Assembly (NCBI RefSeq): GCF_019904235.1
Contig: NZ_CP063202.1
Span: forward strand, 1,674,001 to 1,738,000
Reading direction: 5' to 3'
From: Erythrobacter sp. SCSIO 43205
GTDB lineage: Bacteria; Pseudomonadota; Alphaproteobacteria; Sphingomonadales; Sphingomonadaceae
DNA: 64,000 nt
The notes under the pieces are model-generated. The model worked only from the letters and a program-made list of their open reading frames with translations. It had not been told where the DNA came from and searched no databases. A program made the translations under genes and the position numbers. Positions within the stretch are counted from its first letter, which is position 1. Every line of letters begins with the position of its first letter. Shown here in pieces: positions 7,585 to 16,027 of the stretch.

Positions 7585-8468
7585 TGTTTCACTTTCTGGT
7601 AAATAGTCGCGCCAACAAGTTTGAGCACCTCAACAGCTGGTCCAGCGACACGTTCGGAATGACCGATGTAAAGATAGCCTCCAGGCTTTAAGCGCTCGGC
7701 AAACCGCCGCACCAATTCAACCTTGGTCGGCTCGTCAAAATAGATCATCACATTGCGACAGAAGATGACGTCGAATTGGCCGTCAAACGGCCAGGGGCGC
7801 AGCAGATTGAGCTGGCGATAACGGATCAGATTGGTGATCACCGGGCTGATCGTCACACAGCTGGGATCACCGCTCGCAACCTCGCACCAGACATTGCGCA
7901 GGGCCTCGGGCATTTTGCTCACCGCTTCTGCGTCATATGTCGCTGCTTTTGCAGCGCACACAGCATGATCAGCCAGATCACTCGCCAGAACGCGCAGGTC
8001 GCCGCGCGCAATTTTCTGGCCTTGCGCTTTGTTCTCACCCAGCAAATACATCATCAGCGTGTGAATTTCTTCGCCGCTTGAAGAGCCGGCTGACCAGATC
8101 CTGACTTTCTCACGGTTCTGGCTGCGCTTTATGATGTCGTCGCGCACGGTGTTGGTGAAGTGTTCGAAGTGGTGCGGTTCGCGATTGAAATAGGTGTGAT
8201 TGGTCGTCAGCGAGGCGACGACTTTGCGGCGCTGCACCTCGTCTTTTTCGACCAGATCAAGATATTCGCCGAAAGTCTCTTTAGCACTCTGGCGCACCAG
8301 GGGAGCGAGACGCGAATAGGCAAGCATCGTTTTTTTGTCAGACAAAACAATGCCAGCTTCATCTTTTAAAAGCTGCGCAATGCGATGAAAATCAGCACTT
8401 TTATACAGTTGGGGGCTAACCCCTGGAACGATGGCAAAGTCGTCCGGGGCGGACAGGGCTTGATGCAT
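7581..8468 (-). CDS. cheR: Chemotaxis protein methyltransferase CheR
   Basis: S-adenosylmethionine-dependent methylation of receptor glutamates. N-terminal helical domain (about 10-80) followed by the methyltransferase fold: IWSAGSSSGEEIHTLMMYL (SAM loop, with GEE as in CheR), VLASDLADHAV, and the FDVIFCRNVMIYFDEPTK segment that is a CheR hallmark. The open frame reaches 8528, but the ATG at 8468 (MHQALSAPDD) lies just beyond the cheA stop and gives 295 residues, the normal size. The last bases overlap cheB as ATGA. Confidence 0.94.
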   Translation of the reverse strand: MHQALSAPDDFAIVPGVSPQLYKSADFHRIAQLLKDEAGIVLSDKKTMLAYSRLAPLVRQSAKETFGEYLDLVEKDEVQRRKVVASLTTNHTYFNREPHHFEHFTNTVRDDIIKRSQNREKVRIWSAGSSSGEEIHTLMMYLLGENKAQGQKIARGDLRVLASDLADHAVCAAKAATYDAEAVSKMPEALRNVWCEVASGDPSCVTISPVITNLIRYRQLNLLRPWPFDGQFDVIFCRNVMIYFDEPTKVELVRRFAERLKPGGYLYIGHSERVAGPAVEVLKLVGATIYQKVKQ

Positions 8469-8472
8469 GGAT

Positions 8473-10791
8473 CTATGCCGCCATAGCCATGGATGCAGCC
8501 GAACCTGCCTGCACCATGTGATCGACATCGACGATCAATGAGACTTTGCCATTGCCCAGGATGGTCGCGCCAGCGACACCGTCCACGGCTCTGAAATTGG
8601 CATCAAGGCTCTTGATCACGAACTGGCGCTGGTCGGTGATCGTATCGACGAGAAGCGCGGCCTGACCGTGACCTTCGGTTTCGACCAGAACGATCACGCC
8701 CTTGCACGGATCATCAATCCAATTGTTCGCTCCCGTAAGCGCGCCAAGCGAAACCACAGGCACGAACCGACCGCGCACATTGAGCATCATGCGGTTTGTG
8801 CCCATGCCTTTAAGATCGTCCTTTGTCGGCTTTAGGCTTTCAATCACATGAGTGAGCGGGACAACCAGCGACAGGTCACCGGCTTGCACGATCATCCCAT
8901 CTGAAATGGCAAGCGTGAGGGGCAGGGCGAGACTGAATGTGGTGCCTTCGCCTTCTACCGATTCGATAGTGATCCGGCCGCCCAGATCGCGCACATTGGA
9001 CTTTACAACATCCATCCCAACACCACGTCCCGAAACGCTCGTGACGCTTGCCGCGGTTGAAAAACCGGGCGCGAATATCAGCTGGCAAATCTCATCATCG
9101 GTGAGGTTTGCATCCTCTGCAATGATGCCGTTTTCGATGGCTTTGGCGAGGACTTTTTCGCGGTTAATCCCGCGCCCGTCGTCCTTGATGTGAATAACCA
9201 CGCGGCCCGCCTTTTGTTCGGCTGAGAGCGACAGAGTGCCTTCGGGGTCTTTGCCCGCAGCCTTGCGGTCTTCCGGGGCTTCAATTCCGTGGTCGACCGC
9301 ATTGCGGATAAGGTGGGTCATGGGCTCTGACAAACGCTCGATCACGGTCTTGTCGAGTTCGGTGCTTTCACCCGACACATCGAGCTTCACGTGCTTGCCG
9401 GTATTGCTTGCCAGTTCGCGAAGGAGCCTTGGAACACGTCCGAAAACCGAGCTGATCGGTTGAGCACGAAACGCCATGGCGTGCTCTTGAATGTCGCGGA
9501 TCAACGTGTCGAGCATCGCGAGCTCTTCGATATGGGCGACGTTCTCGTTTTCAAGCCGCTGGGCAAGCATGGCCTGCGCAATCACCAATTCGCCCACGCC
9601 ATCAATCAGGCGGTCAAGCTTGGCAAGGTCGATGCGAACGCTCTGGCCGGCAGTGCTTGCCGCTTTGGCGGGGGTCTTTTCTTGCGTTTCAGGCGCAGCT
9701 TCAGGGGATGGTTTTGCGGGCTCCGCCTTTGCCTGCTCCGCTTTCGCCTGCTCAGCTTTTGGATTTGTAGACGAGGGGGTAGGAGCAGCGACGGGCGCAG
9801 AAGCGGGAGCCGGGGCGGGAGCTGGCTGTGCACTTTGCTCAGCGCTCGGTGCCTTTTGCGATGGTGATTGCGCCGCCCCACTTGTGGGATTGCCGGCGGG
9901 CCCGCTGTCTGGAGCTTCCTGCGTTGCCTCAACGGGAGCTTGATCGCTCAGACGCAGCGGGGGGAAAGGTTCATTGTCAAAGGCAAGGCCGCAGTCATCT
10001 CCTGCAAAATCGAAGATTTCCTCCACTTCACCGCGATCAACCGAGCCGGGCATACGGAATGTCCAACCCAGATACCCTTCATCCACAATAAGGTCGTCAA
10101 TTGCTGGAAGATCGTCCGCTTGGCAGGCCTCGCACGTGCCACCAAGGCTGGCCAGTTCGCGCAGCCACAAAAGCGGCTCTCCGCCATTGTCCATTGACCC
10201 GGCATGGGGCCTGATATGCACCAGCCAGCTTGGTTTTTCAGGCTCTGCTTGAGGGGCCTCTTCTGCGCCAGCGATATCATCAAGCAATGCGTCAAGATCG
10301 AGGTCGAGATCATCGCTTGCAGACGCTTCGGTTGCGTCACTCTCGCCTACCGTCGGCGGCTCTGATGCTTCGCCGGGCGCCGCTTCACCAGCTTGATCTT
10401 CGCTTGAAGCAGCCCCGCCAGCGCGTGCTGCCTCAAGCTTTTGCATCAATGCCGCGTCGTCTGGCACATCTGCCGCGCCGCGAGCAGCCTCGACATGGTC
10501 ACGCAAGAGGTCACAGGCAAGCAAGAGAAGGTCAGTGAGCTCGGGAGTGAGGACAACCACACCTTCACGAATATCGCCGAGCAGATTTTCAAAACAATGC
10601 GTATAAGAAGCAAGCGCGGTGTGCCCGAATGCGCCTGCGCCGCCCTTTATCGAGTGGACCCCGCGAAAGATTGCGTTGATCGTTTCATCATCATTGGTGC
10701 CATTCGCACAAGCATTGAGCCCGTTCTCGGTCGCCTCAAGGGCTTCTTCGCATTCTACAAAGAAGATTTGTTGGATATCATCGTCGTTCAT
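8473..10791 (-). CDS. cheA: Chemotaxis histidine kinase CheA
   Basis: 772 residues. Domain order: Hpt/P1 (1-110, phosphorylated His46 in FRGVHSIKGGAGAFG); acidic linker; a P2-like region (about 185-290, EKPSWLVHIRPHAGSM onward); a long Pro/Ala/Lys-rich linker with AKAEQAKAEPAKPSPEA repeats (about 300-390); P3 dimerisation helices; HATPase with N box MTHLIRNAVDHGIE, G1 KDDGRGIN and G2 VSGRGVGMDVV; and a C-terminal CheW-like P5 domain. All catalytic boxes are intact. The start overlaps the stop of the STAS gene as ATGA. It would phosphorylate CheY and CheB of the same operon. Confidence 0.95.
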   Translation of the reverse strand: MNDDDIQQIFFVECEEALEATENGLNACANGTNDDETINAIFRGVHSIKGGAGAFGHTALASYTHCFENLLGDIREGVVVLTPELTDLLLLACDLLRDHVEAARGAADVPDDAALMQKLEAARAGGAASSEDQAGEAAPGEASEPPTVGESDATEASASDDLDLDLDALLDDIAGAEEAPQAEPEKPSWLVHIRPHAGSMDNGGEPLLWLRELASLGGTCEACQADDLPAIDDLIVDEGYLGWTFRMPGSVDRGEVEEIFDFAGDDCGLAFDNEPFPPLRLSDQAPVEATQEAPDSGPAGNPTSGAAQSPSQKAPSAEQSAQPAPAPAPASAPVAAPTPSSTNPKAEQAKAEQAKAEPAKPSPEAAPETQEKTPAKAASTAGQSVRIDLAKLDRLIDGVGELVIAQAMLAQRLENENVAHIEELAMLDTLIRDIQEHAMAFRAQPISSVFGRVPRLLRELASNTGKHVKLDVSGESTELDKTVIERLSEPMTHLIRNAVDHGIEAPEDRKAAGKDPEGTLSLSAEQKAGRVVIHIKDDGRGINREKVLAKAIENGIIAEDANLTDDEICQLIFAPGFSTAASVTSVSGRGVGMDVVKSNVRDLGGRITIESVEGEGTTFSLALPLTLAISDGMIVQAGDLSLVVPLTHVIESLKPTKDDLKGMGTNRMMLNVRGRFVPVVSLGALTGANNWIDDPCKGVIVLVETEGHGQAALLVDTITDQRQFVIKSLDANFRAVDGVAGATILGNGKVSLIVDVDHMVQAGSAASMAMAA

Positions 10792-11063
10792 GCTGCACCC
10801 GTTTCTTGATTGTCGCTGCCAAGAATGGTTTCGAGCCCAGCCAATTTAATAGCCTTAACAAAAGGCTCGCTCGGCTCCTCGATGGAAATGCCACTTTCCG
10901 TAGTGGCTGCTGATGCGAGAACCTGCAGCATCGCCTGTCCGGTCCGCTCAACTGCGCTGGCATTCACGCTCAGCCTTTCAGGCCCGATACTGTCGCACAG
11001 CTCAGGATAGAGCGCTCGCGCTGCTGCTCTGTCACAAATGGCAGGAAGGGTTACAGTGTTCAT
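10788..11063 (-). CDS. STAS-domain protein, first gene of the che operon
   Basis: 91 residues from an ATG preceded by GAGGA; the longer open frame to 11174 adds 37 residues that lack a ribosome site. The pattern (VTLPAICDRAAARALYPEL, then RLSVNASAVERTGQAMLQVL and GISIEEPSEPFVKAIKLAGL) matches a short STAS domain of the SpoIIAA/MlaB type, with VDASAVxxxxxxxLQVL being the region where anti-sigma-factor antagonists carry their phosphorylatable Ser/Thr. Such a protein heads many alphaproteobacterial che clusters; its role there is not settled. ATGA overlap with cheA suggests translational coupling. Confidence 0.78.
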   Translation of the reverse strand: MNTVTLPAICDRAAARALYPELCDSIGPERLSVNASAVERTGQAMLQVLASAATTESGISIEEPSEPFVKAIKLAGLETILGSDNQETGAA

Positions 11064-11325
11064 GGCGTCCTCGGCTTGGGGTTGGGCCAATGCGAAAATG
11101 GTGCAGGTGGACAGGTTTGGAACTCGCTCCAGTCCGGTCTTCGAGGGAAATAGACCCGGCGGTGTGAAGATCACTTTTGCGCGCCGCTAAGCGCGAGCCC
11201 TTAGCGCGCAATAGAAGAATTCTTGGTCAGCCTGCGATTAACCAAGCAAACACCGGCAAAGGATACCCGCGCACTGCGGGCCCATCGAGCAAATGTTAAA
11301 AAGTCTATGAGGACCGTTAAACCCC
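11064..11325. promoter_or_regulatory. Divergent region between che operon and CheB-like gene
   Basis: 262 bases without a gene. It must carry the promoter of the leftward che operon and that of the rightward CheB-like gene. CGCTAAG at 11185-11191 and CTTAGCG at 11200-11206 form a perfect 7-base inverted repeat with an 8-base spacer, extended by GCGC flanks; without a T run it is more likely an operator or hairpin than a terminator. I see no convincing sigma-70 or sigma-54 box. Confidence 0.4.
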
Positions 11326-12354
11326 ATGCGTGATACCCGAGTGATGGTCGTCGACGATTCCGCAGCGATGCGCGCGCTGTTCTCTGGAATTCTGGAAAAT
11401 GCCAAAGGCGTTAGCGTTTGCGGCGTTGCTTCCAGCGCAGCCGAAGCGCGCGAAATGATCGCTGAGCTCAAGCCTGATGTTCTCACACTGGATGTCGAAA
11501 TGCCGGTGATGACGGGCATGGAATTTCTCGAAGAGATCATGGAAAAACGGCCAATGCCTGTAATCATGCTCTCAAGCATCGCTCAGGCGGGCTCTGGCAC
11601 CGCTAAAAAGGCGCTTGAGTTGGGGGCAGTCCATTGTTTCCCGAAACCTTTGCGCACAACGCCGGAAGAGTTTGATGCAACAGTCGCCAAGCTCGGGGAT
11701 ATTGTCATCAAGGCCGCGAATGGAGAGCTTACCGGAGGTACAAGCGGGGCTGAAGAAGGTGGACCCGCCTTTGAACCCGATGGCAGTCTGGTCGTTATGG
11801 CGTGTGGTCAGCCAGGGCTTGAAACGGTCAAGACTGTGGTTTCGAATTATCCCGCAACCTGTCCGCCCACCGTCATAGTCGTCGATGCCGAGCGCGCGGT
11901 GGTTGAGCCGGTCCTTGCTGAGCTTCAGACTGAGGCAAAATGCGAGCTGGCCGAGGCGTCTGATTGTGCGCCGCTTGCGCCGGGGAAGGTCTATCTAGCA
12001 TTTGATAAAAGCGTTCATGTGATCGTCGAAGCTGGTGAAGCGCCGCGTTTGCGCTTTGTCCCACGTGATCCGGTTGCAGGGATCAGGCCGAGTGCAGACC
12101 TGCTGCTTGGCTCTATCGCGCGTGCCAAGGTGCCTGCGCACGCAGGGCTTTTGGCAGGCACAGGCGCAGATGGTGCAAAGGGTCTGCAGATCCTGATGCA
12201 AACAGGCGGCAAGGTTTTTCTCGAAGACCCGTCAGACGGCGCGCCGCGCGATCGTATTGATGCTGTTCACGCCCTTGGTGTGGCGGCTGCCGATATGCCT
12301 GCAGATGAGCTTACCGAATGGATTCTGGGTGTCTCTGGCAAAAGCGAAGACTGA
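11326..12354 (+). CDS. CheB-like receiver protein with degenerate methylesterase domain
   Basis: 342 residues. The receiver domain is intact (D10-D11, phospho-acceptor D56 in TLDVEMPVMTG, Lys in CFPKPL). The second half aligns in order with a CheB catalytic domain: the acid motif survives (LAGTGADGAKGLQI) and IRPSADLLLGSIA matches the RPSVDxLF segment. But the Ser motif GSSTGG is replaced by ACGQPGLE, and the His motif QHV by a stretch reading VDAERAVVEP. Two of three catalytic residues are therefore missing, so it is probably not a methylesterase. It lies divergently beside the true che operon and converges on the transporter gene at 12376. It may act as a phosphate sink or a binding protein; that is inference. 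Confidence 0.85.
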   Translation: MRDTRVMVVDDSAAMRALFSGILENAKGVSVCGVASSAAEAREMIAELKPDVLTLDVEMPVMTGMEFLEEIMEKRPMPVIMLSSIAQAGSGTAKKALELGAVHCFPKPLRTTPEEFDATVAKLGDIVIKAANGELTGGTSGAEEGGPAFEPDGSLVVMACGQPGLETVKTVVSNYPATCPPTVIVVDAERAVVEPVLAELQTEAKCELAEASDCAPLAPGKVYLAFDKSVHVIVEAGEAPRLRFVPRDPVAGIRPSADLLLGSIARAKVPAHAGLLAGTGADGAKGLQILMQTGGKVFLEDPSDGAPRDRIDAVHALGVAAADMPADELTEWILGVSGKSED

Positions 12355-12375
12355 CTGTCCTTCGAATGATTGGCC

Positions 12376-14040
12376 TCAAAAGGACTGGCCTACTCTCAGG
12401 TTGAACAGCGGGCTGTCGCTGTCGCTATCGGCGCGCTCACCCGTCAGTGGCACCGCCATTTCAACCCCAAGGTTCAAATCGCGCGTCACATTCAAACGAA
12501 GTCCCCCGCCAGCCGACGCGAGTGAACCGCTGCCAAAGCCATCTTCCAGATTGGTGACGGTTCCACCATCGGCAAACACATAAGCCTGAGCGCGCGGCAA
12601 CCAGAACCCTTCGCCGCGCCAATTGTAGCGCAGTTCGCCATAGCCCATAATACCCGTGTCACCCGTCCTTTCGTTGAAATCATATCCGCGAAGGAAGCTT
12701 GTGCCGCCAATGCCGATGTCTTCTGTAACGAGAACGGGATCGGCTGCGAGTTGAGCGCGCGCGCCGAGCGCCAGGCTGAATGATCTGGCGAGCGAGCCCT
12801 CCCACGCAAACCATCCGTAGAGGCTGGAGAAGCGGGCGGAGGCATCGCTTCGTGAGGCGAGGGGGTCGCCAGGGTCGGTAGCGGAGAGAATATCAAGACC
12901 GCGCGAGGCCATCACTTGTCCTCTGAACCAGCCACCGGCAAGTCGCCCGCGTGAATAAAGCCCAGCGCTCACCTTGGGCACACGGTCATGCCTGACAAGA
13001 TCGCCAAAGCGCTCTGATTTAAGGTCGGTGACTTCAAATTCGCCGACAACCCACACGCTGAGATCACGCGACCGCTTCAAGGGGTATCTTGCACTCACTC
13101 CGGCGCGCCAGAACTCGCCTTCAATCTCGCGATCAGACAGGAAATCGCCCGGCGCGGTGGAAGAATACGACAGGTGAGTTCCCAATTCGAGCCCGCTTGC
13201 GTCAACCACGATCTTGTAAGAAGCGCGCGCGAACTGAAGCTCGCTGGGCTGCAGCGGAGTTGTGCCTACAGTCACGTCGACCTCGTCGGCCGAAGACAGC
13301 AGGCCATTGAAATCGACACTTATGCGGGCACGGATAGGGCCAACTGTTTTCGATCCGTTATTGGTAACTTCTGCATAGCCAGACGCTTTGCTGCGCCGCG
13401 CTTTGACGATGAGGACACCGCGTGTCCCCTCTTTTTCAAACCGCGATCCGAGAATACGAACGCCCGAAATATCATCCGCAAGTAAAAGTTGGTGTTCCAG
13501 CCTATCCTTTGTGACCGGCCCGCCCGACGCGAGCGGCGCGAGTTGGCGCGCTATCGCTGCATCCTGCGCGCCTTCAAGGCGAACTTCGTCAATCCGACCT
13601 TCATCCAGTTCGACCCGTAAGACACCAAGGTCGAGACGCTGTTCCGGCACACTGGCGGTTGCGAAAATAAAGCCTTTTGCCTGTGCACGAACCGCAATGC
13701 GCGTCGCGAGTGTGGCGAGGTCTTGCTGCGAGAGGGGTTGGCTTGTGTATTCTTCGATCAGGTCGAGAAATTCGCTGTCCGGCAGCGTTTCGTTGCCGGC
13801 AATGATGATAGAGCCCACCGTGAAGGAACCGCTGGTCGAAGAGGCCGAAGGGTAAGCACCGGTTTCGCGCTGGACAGTTGGCGTGGTTTGATCTTCGCTT
13901 TGCTCTGAAGCGCGCGGCTCATCGCCGAATTCGCGCGTCATTGACTGCTCAAGACTGTCTTGCGCAGCCGCCTGCGCGCCGGGCAAAGCCAACATCATGG
14001 CGCAACTGACGCGCAACAGACTTTTAATCTTGATTTTCAT
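12376..14040 (-). CDS. ShlB/FhaC/HecB-family outer-membrane transporter (two-partner secretion type)
   Basis: 554 residues from an ATG at 14040 that opens a clear signal peptide (MKIKIKSLLRVSCAMMLALP, cleavage after AAA or AQ); the TTG at 14067 is less likely. Domain order: Gln/Glu-rich linker, POTRA-like domain (about 60-135, FTVGSIIIAGNETLPDSEF), second POTRA-like stretch (about 140-205), then a 16-strand-type barrel ending in the aromatic C-terminal signature LRVGQSF. The barrel lid motif is seen as FLRGYDFNERTGD. Such proteins (TpsB) export large partner proteins. No filamentous-haemagglutinin-type partner is adjacent; the divergent neighbour is the FecR/repeat protein, which could be its substrate. 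Confidence 0.85.
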   Translation of the reverse strand: MKIKIKSLLRVSCAMMLALPGAQAAAQDSLEQSMTREFGDEPRASEQSEDQTTPTVQRETGAYPSASSTSGSFTVGSIIIAGNETLPDSEFLDLIEEYTSQPLSQQDLATLATRIAVRAQAKGFIFATASVPEQRLDLGVLRVELDEGRIDEVRLEGAQDAAIARQLAPLASGGPVTKDRLEHQLLLADDISGVRILGSRFEKEGTRGVLIVKARRSKASGYAEVTNNGSKTVGPIRARISVDFNGLLSSADEVDVTVGTTPLQPSELQFARASYKIVVDASGLELGTHLSYSSTAPGDFLSDREIEGEFWRAGVSARYPLKRSRDLSVWVVGEFEVTDLKSERFGDLVRHDRVPKVSAGLYSRGRLAGGWFRGQVMASRGLDILSATDPGDPLASRSDASARFSSLYGWFAWEGSLARSFSLALGARAQLAADPVLVTEDIGIGGTSFLRGYDFNERTGDTGIMGYGELRYNWRGEGFWLPRAQAYVFADGGTVTNLEDGFGSGSLASAGGGLRLNVTRDLNLGVEMAVPLTGERADSDSDSPLFNLRVGQSF

Positions 14041-14162
14041 AGCCACGCGTGCGGCATTAAGGAACAAGTCCCTAAGAAAGCGTCAAAACATCAATTTGTT
14101 AATCATACCCTCTTAAGGTTTGGCCATATTAAGAAGTCTAAAGGCAAGCTCGACAGGAGACT
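14041..14162. promoter_or_regulatory. Divergent promoter region between transporter and FecR-repeat genes
   Basis: 122 AT-rich bases separating two genes transcribed apart. TTAATC near 14099 and TTAAGG near 14113 and 14130 are present, but their spacing does not fit a CtrA site. GGAGA at 14156-14160 is the ribosome site of the rightward gene. Confidence 0.35.
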
Positions 14163-15977
14163 ATGATGACCAGATCAGCACGCACGCTGCTGCCTTTGAC
14201 GCTATTGCTTTCAAGCACGAGTGCCTTTGCTCAAACATCCCCCTGGATTGTAAGCGAGGTGCGCGGAACTGTGTTCGTGCGCAGCGAGAACGGCGAACGC
14301 CAGATCGAACGCGGCGCGCGAGTGTCGGCGGGTCAACAGGTTGTGACCTCGAAAAACGGTAACGCGACTTTGGTGCGCGGGCACGAATTTGTGACAGTGC
14401 GGCCCAATTCTCGCATCACCATCGCGCCGGAAGACCGCGACCGCGGTGTCATTCAAATCATTCAGGATTTTGGCAGCGCGCTGTTCAATATTGGCAAGCA
14501 GAAAAAGCCACACTTCGGGGTCGATACGCCGTATATGGCCGCTGTGGTGAAGGGCACGCGCTTCTCGATCACAGTGTCGGAAGCGGGCGCATCCATGCAA
14601 GTGACCGAAGGCGCGGTCGAAGCCTCAACCCTTGACGGCGGGGCCAGCGATCTTGTGGTGCCGGGCGAGGTTGCCATGATTGGCGCTGATGATCTGTTTA
14701 CCTTGAGCATTGAGGGTGACCTTTCGCGCGAACTTGTGTCACCTCAAGGGGCTGTGACGACTGGCGTGCAGCGACCTCAACCGCGCGCGGCGGCAGCGAC
14801 ATCCGCTCAAGCTGCAACACCAGTGAATGTCGCGACACCGGTGGTTGCTGATGAAGCGCCCGAAGAGCCGACGGTTATAGAAGTCGCTGTCGCCAGCCGC
14901 AGCACCGACCTTGGCGAATTGACCGGCGGTATCGTGCAAGGCGCGGTCGGGCAGAGTTTCGAAGACGAGGTCGAGGAGGCCGCTGAAGATACGGCAGGAG
15001 ATGCGGCCGCAAACCAGAACGCGAGTGAATCGCCGGTTGAGGACGATGTGGCTACTCTGCCAGAGCCCCAACCTGAATCGGAGCCTGAACCTGAGGCGGA
15101 GCCTGAACAAGATGCTTCCCCGGTCGATGATGATGACGGCGTCGATGATGATCAGGTTGATGACAATGATCAGGGCGACGACGACCAAGGCGATGACAAT
15201 CAGGGCAATGGCAATGGATTGGGCCTCGGTCTTGGCGTTGGAAACGGTAACGGGAACGGCCTAGGCCTTGGCGTGAATGTCGGCGATGATGACGATGTCG
15301 AAGACGACGATGATGTCGATGATGAGGACGAAGCCGAAGTCGAAGACGACGACGACGATGTCGACGATGAGGACGAAGTCGATGATGAGGATGAAGTCGA
15401 TGAAGACGACAACTCTGGCAACGGCAATGGATTAGGCCTCGGTCTGGGCATTGGCAATGGTAACGGGAATGGCTTGGGCCTTGGCGTGAATGTCGGCGAT
15501 GATGATGACGCTGCCGCCGACGACGATGTCGATGAAGAGATCGACGACACCCCCGGCAACAGCAACGGTGGTCTTGGGCTCGACCTAGGAGTGGGCCTTG
15601 GGGCTGGCGAGGATGATGACGCTGCCGATGATGGTGACGAGATTGATGAAGAGAGTGACGACACCCCCGGTAATAGCAACGGTGGCCTTGGGCTCGACCT
15701 AGGTGTCGGCCTCGGAGCAGGCGAGGATGCTGACGCTGCAGACGATGACGACGATGTCAATGAAGAGGAAGCGCCCGGCAACAGTGGCGGCAATGTCATC
15801 GGCGATCTCGGCCTTGATGTCGGTGTCGGCTTGGATGTCGTTGGAGACGATGCCGCCGATGATAGTGATGCGATCGATGATCACTTAGAGGAGGAATCCA
15901 TCGACCCAGGCTCTAATGGCGCTGTGAACGGACTTCTCGGTAGACTGGCTGCTCCGGTTAAAGAGCTCGAAGACTAA
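14163..15977 (+). CDS. Secreted FecR-domain protein with acidic Gly/Asn-rich repeats
   Basis: 604 residues with a signal peptide (MMTRSARTLLPLTLLLSSTS, cleavage after AFA). Residues about 28-140 form a FecR domain of the type found in periplasmic or surface proteins (VSEVRGTVFVRSENGERQIE, then VDTPYMAAVVKGTRFSITV). The region 165-345 is Ala/Pro/Glu-rich linker. From 348 on, the protein alternates stretches such as GNGNGLGLGLGVGNGNGNG with runs of Asp and Glu, then two near-identical units GNSNGGLGLDLGVGLGAGED and a weaker third. The acid runs plus Gly/Asn turns suggest calcium binding and an extended fibre. Its neighbours (TpsB-type exporter, CHASE2-EAL) suggest an exported surface protein and a c-di-GMP link; this is inference. 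Confidence 0.8.
   Translation: MMTRSARTLLPLTLLLSSTSAFAQTSPWIVSEVRGTVFVRSENGERQIERGARVSAGQQVVTSKNGNATLVRGHEFVTVRPNSRITIAPEDRDRGVIQIIQDFGSALFNIGKQKKPHFGVDTPYMAAVVKGTRFSITVSEAGASMQVTEGAVEASTLDGGASDLVVPGEVAMIGADDLFTLSIEGDLSRELVSPQGAVTTGVQRPQPRAAAATSAQAATPVNVATPVVADEAPEEPTVIEVAVASRSTDLGELTGGIVQGAVGQSFEDEVEEAAEDTAGDAAANQNASESPVEDDVATLPEPQPESEPEPEAEPEQDASPVDDDDGVDDDQVDDNDQGDDDQGDDNQGNGNGLGLGLGVGNGNGNGLGLGVNVGDDDDVEDDDDVDDEDEAEVEDDDDDVDDEDEVDDEDEVDEDDNSGNGNGLGLGLGIGNGNGNGLGLGVNVGDDDDAAADDDVDEEIDDTPGNSNGGLGLDLGVGLGAGEDDDAADDGDEIDEESDDTPGNSNGGLGLDLGVGLGAGEDADAADDDDDVNEEEAPGNSGGNVIGDLGLDVGVGLDVVGDDAADDSDAIDDHLEEESIDPGSNGAVNGLLGRLAAPVKELED
15204..15760 (+). repeat. Tandem repeats inside the FecR-repeat gene
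   Basis: Two copies of a roughly 84-base unit begin at 15204 and 15417 and encode GNGNGLGLGLG(V/I)GNGNGN followed by GLGLGVNVG and Asp runs. Two copies of a unit with a period near 117 bases begin around 15550 and 15667 and encode GNSNGGLGLDLGVGLGAGED. The copies are alike at base level, including shared codons, so recent duplication or recombination is likely, and copy number may vary between strains. Confidence 0.8.
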
Positions 15978-16027
15978 TCGCCTTGTGTGATCACCCCCTT
16001 TTGAGTGTCACCTGAAAGCTTTCTTCG

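Noticed and set aside
9606-9932. 108-codon frame inside cheA, rich in Arg, Pro and Leu
   Set aside because: A shadow of the Pro/Ala-rich linker of CheA; no ribosome site or family match.
14097-14136. CtrA sites between the exporter and FecR-repeat genes
   Set aside because: Three TTAA words occur, but their spacings (about 10 and 12) do not fit.
15204-15760. CRISPR array
   Set aside because: The repeats are inside an open frame, are not separated by unique spacers, and no cas gene is present.
15200-15799. 199-codon minus-strand frame of almost only Ser and Pro
   Set aside because: It is the reverse reading of the Asp/Gly repeats of the FecR protein, where GAT/GAC repeats give TCA/TCG codons.
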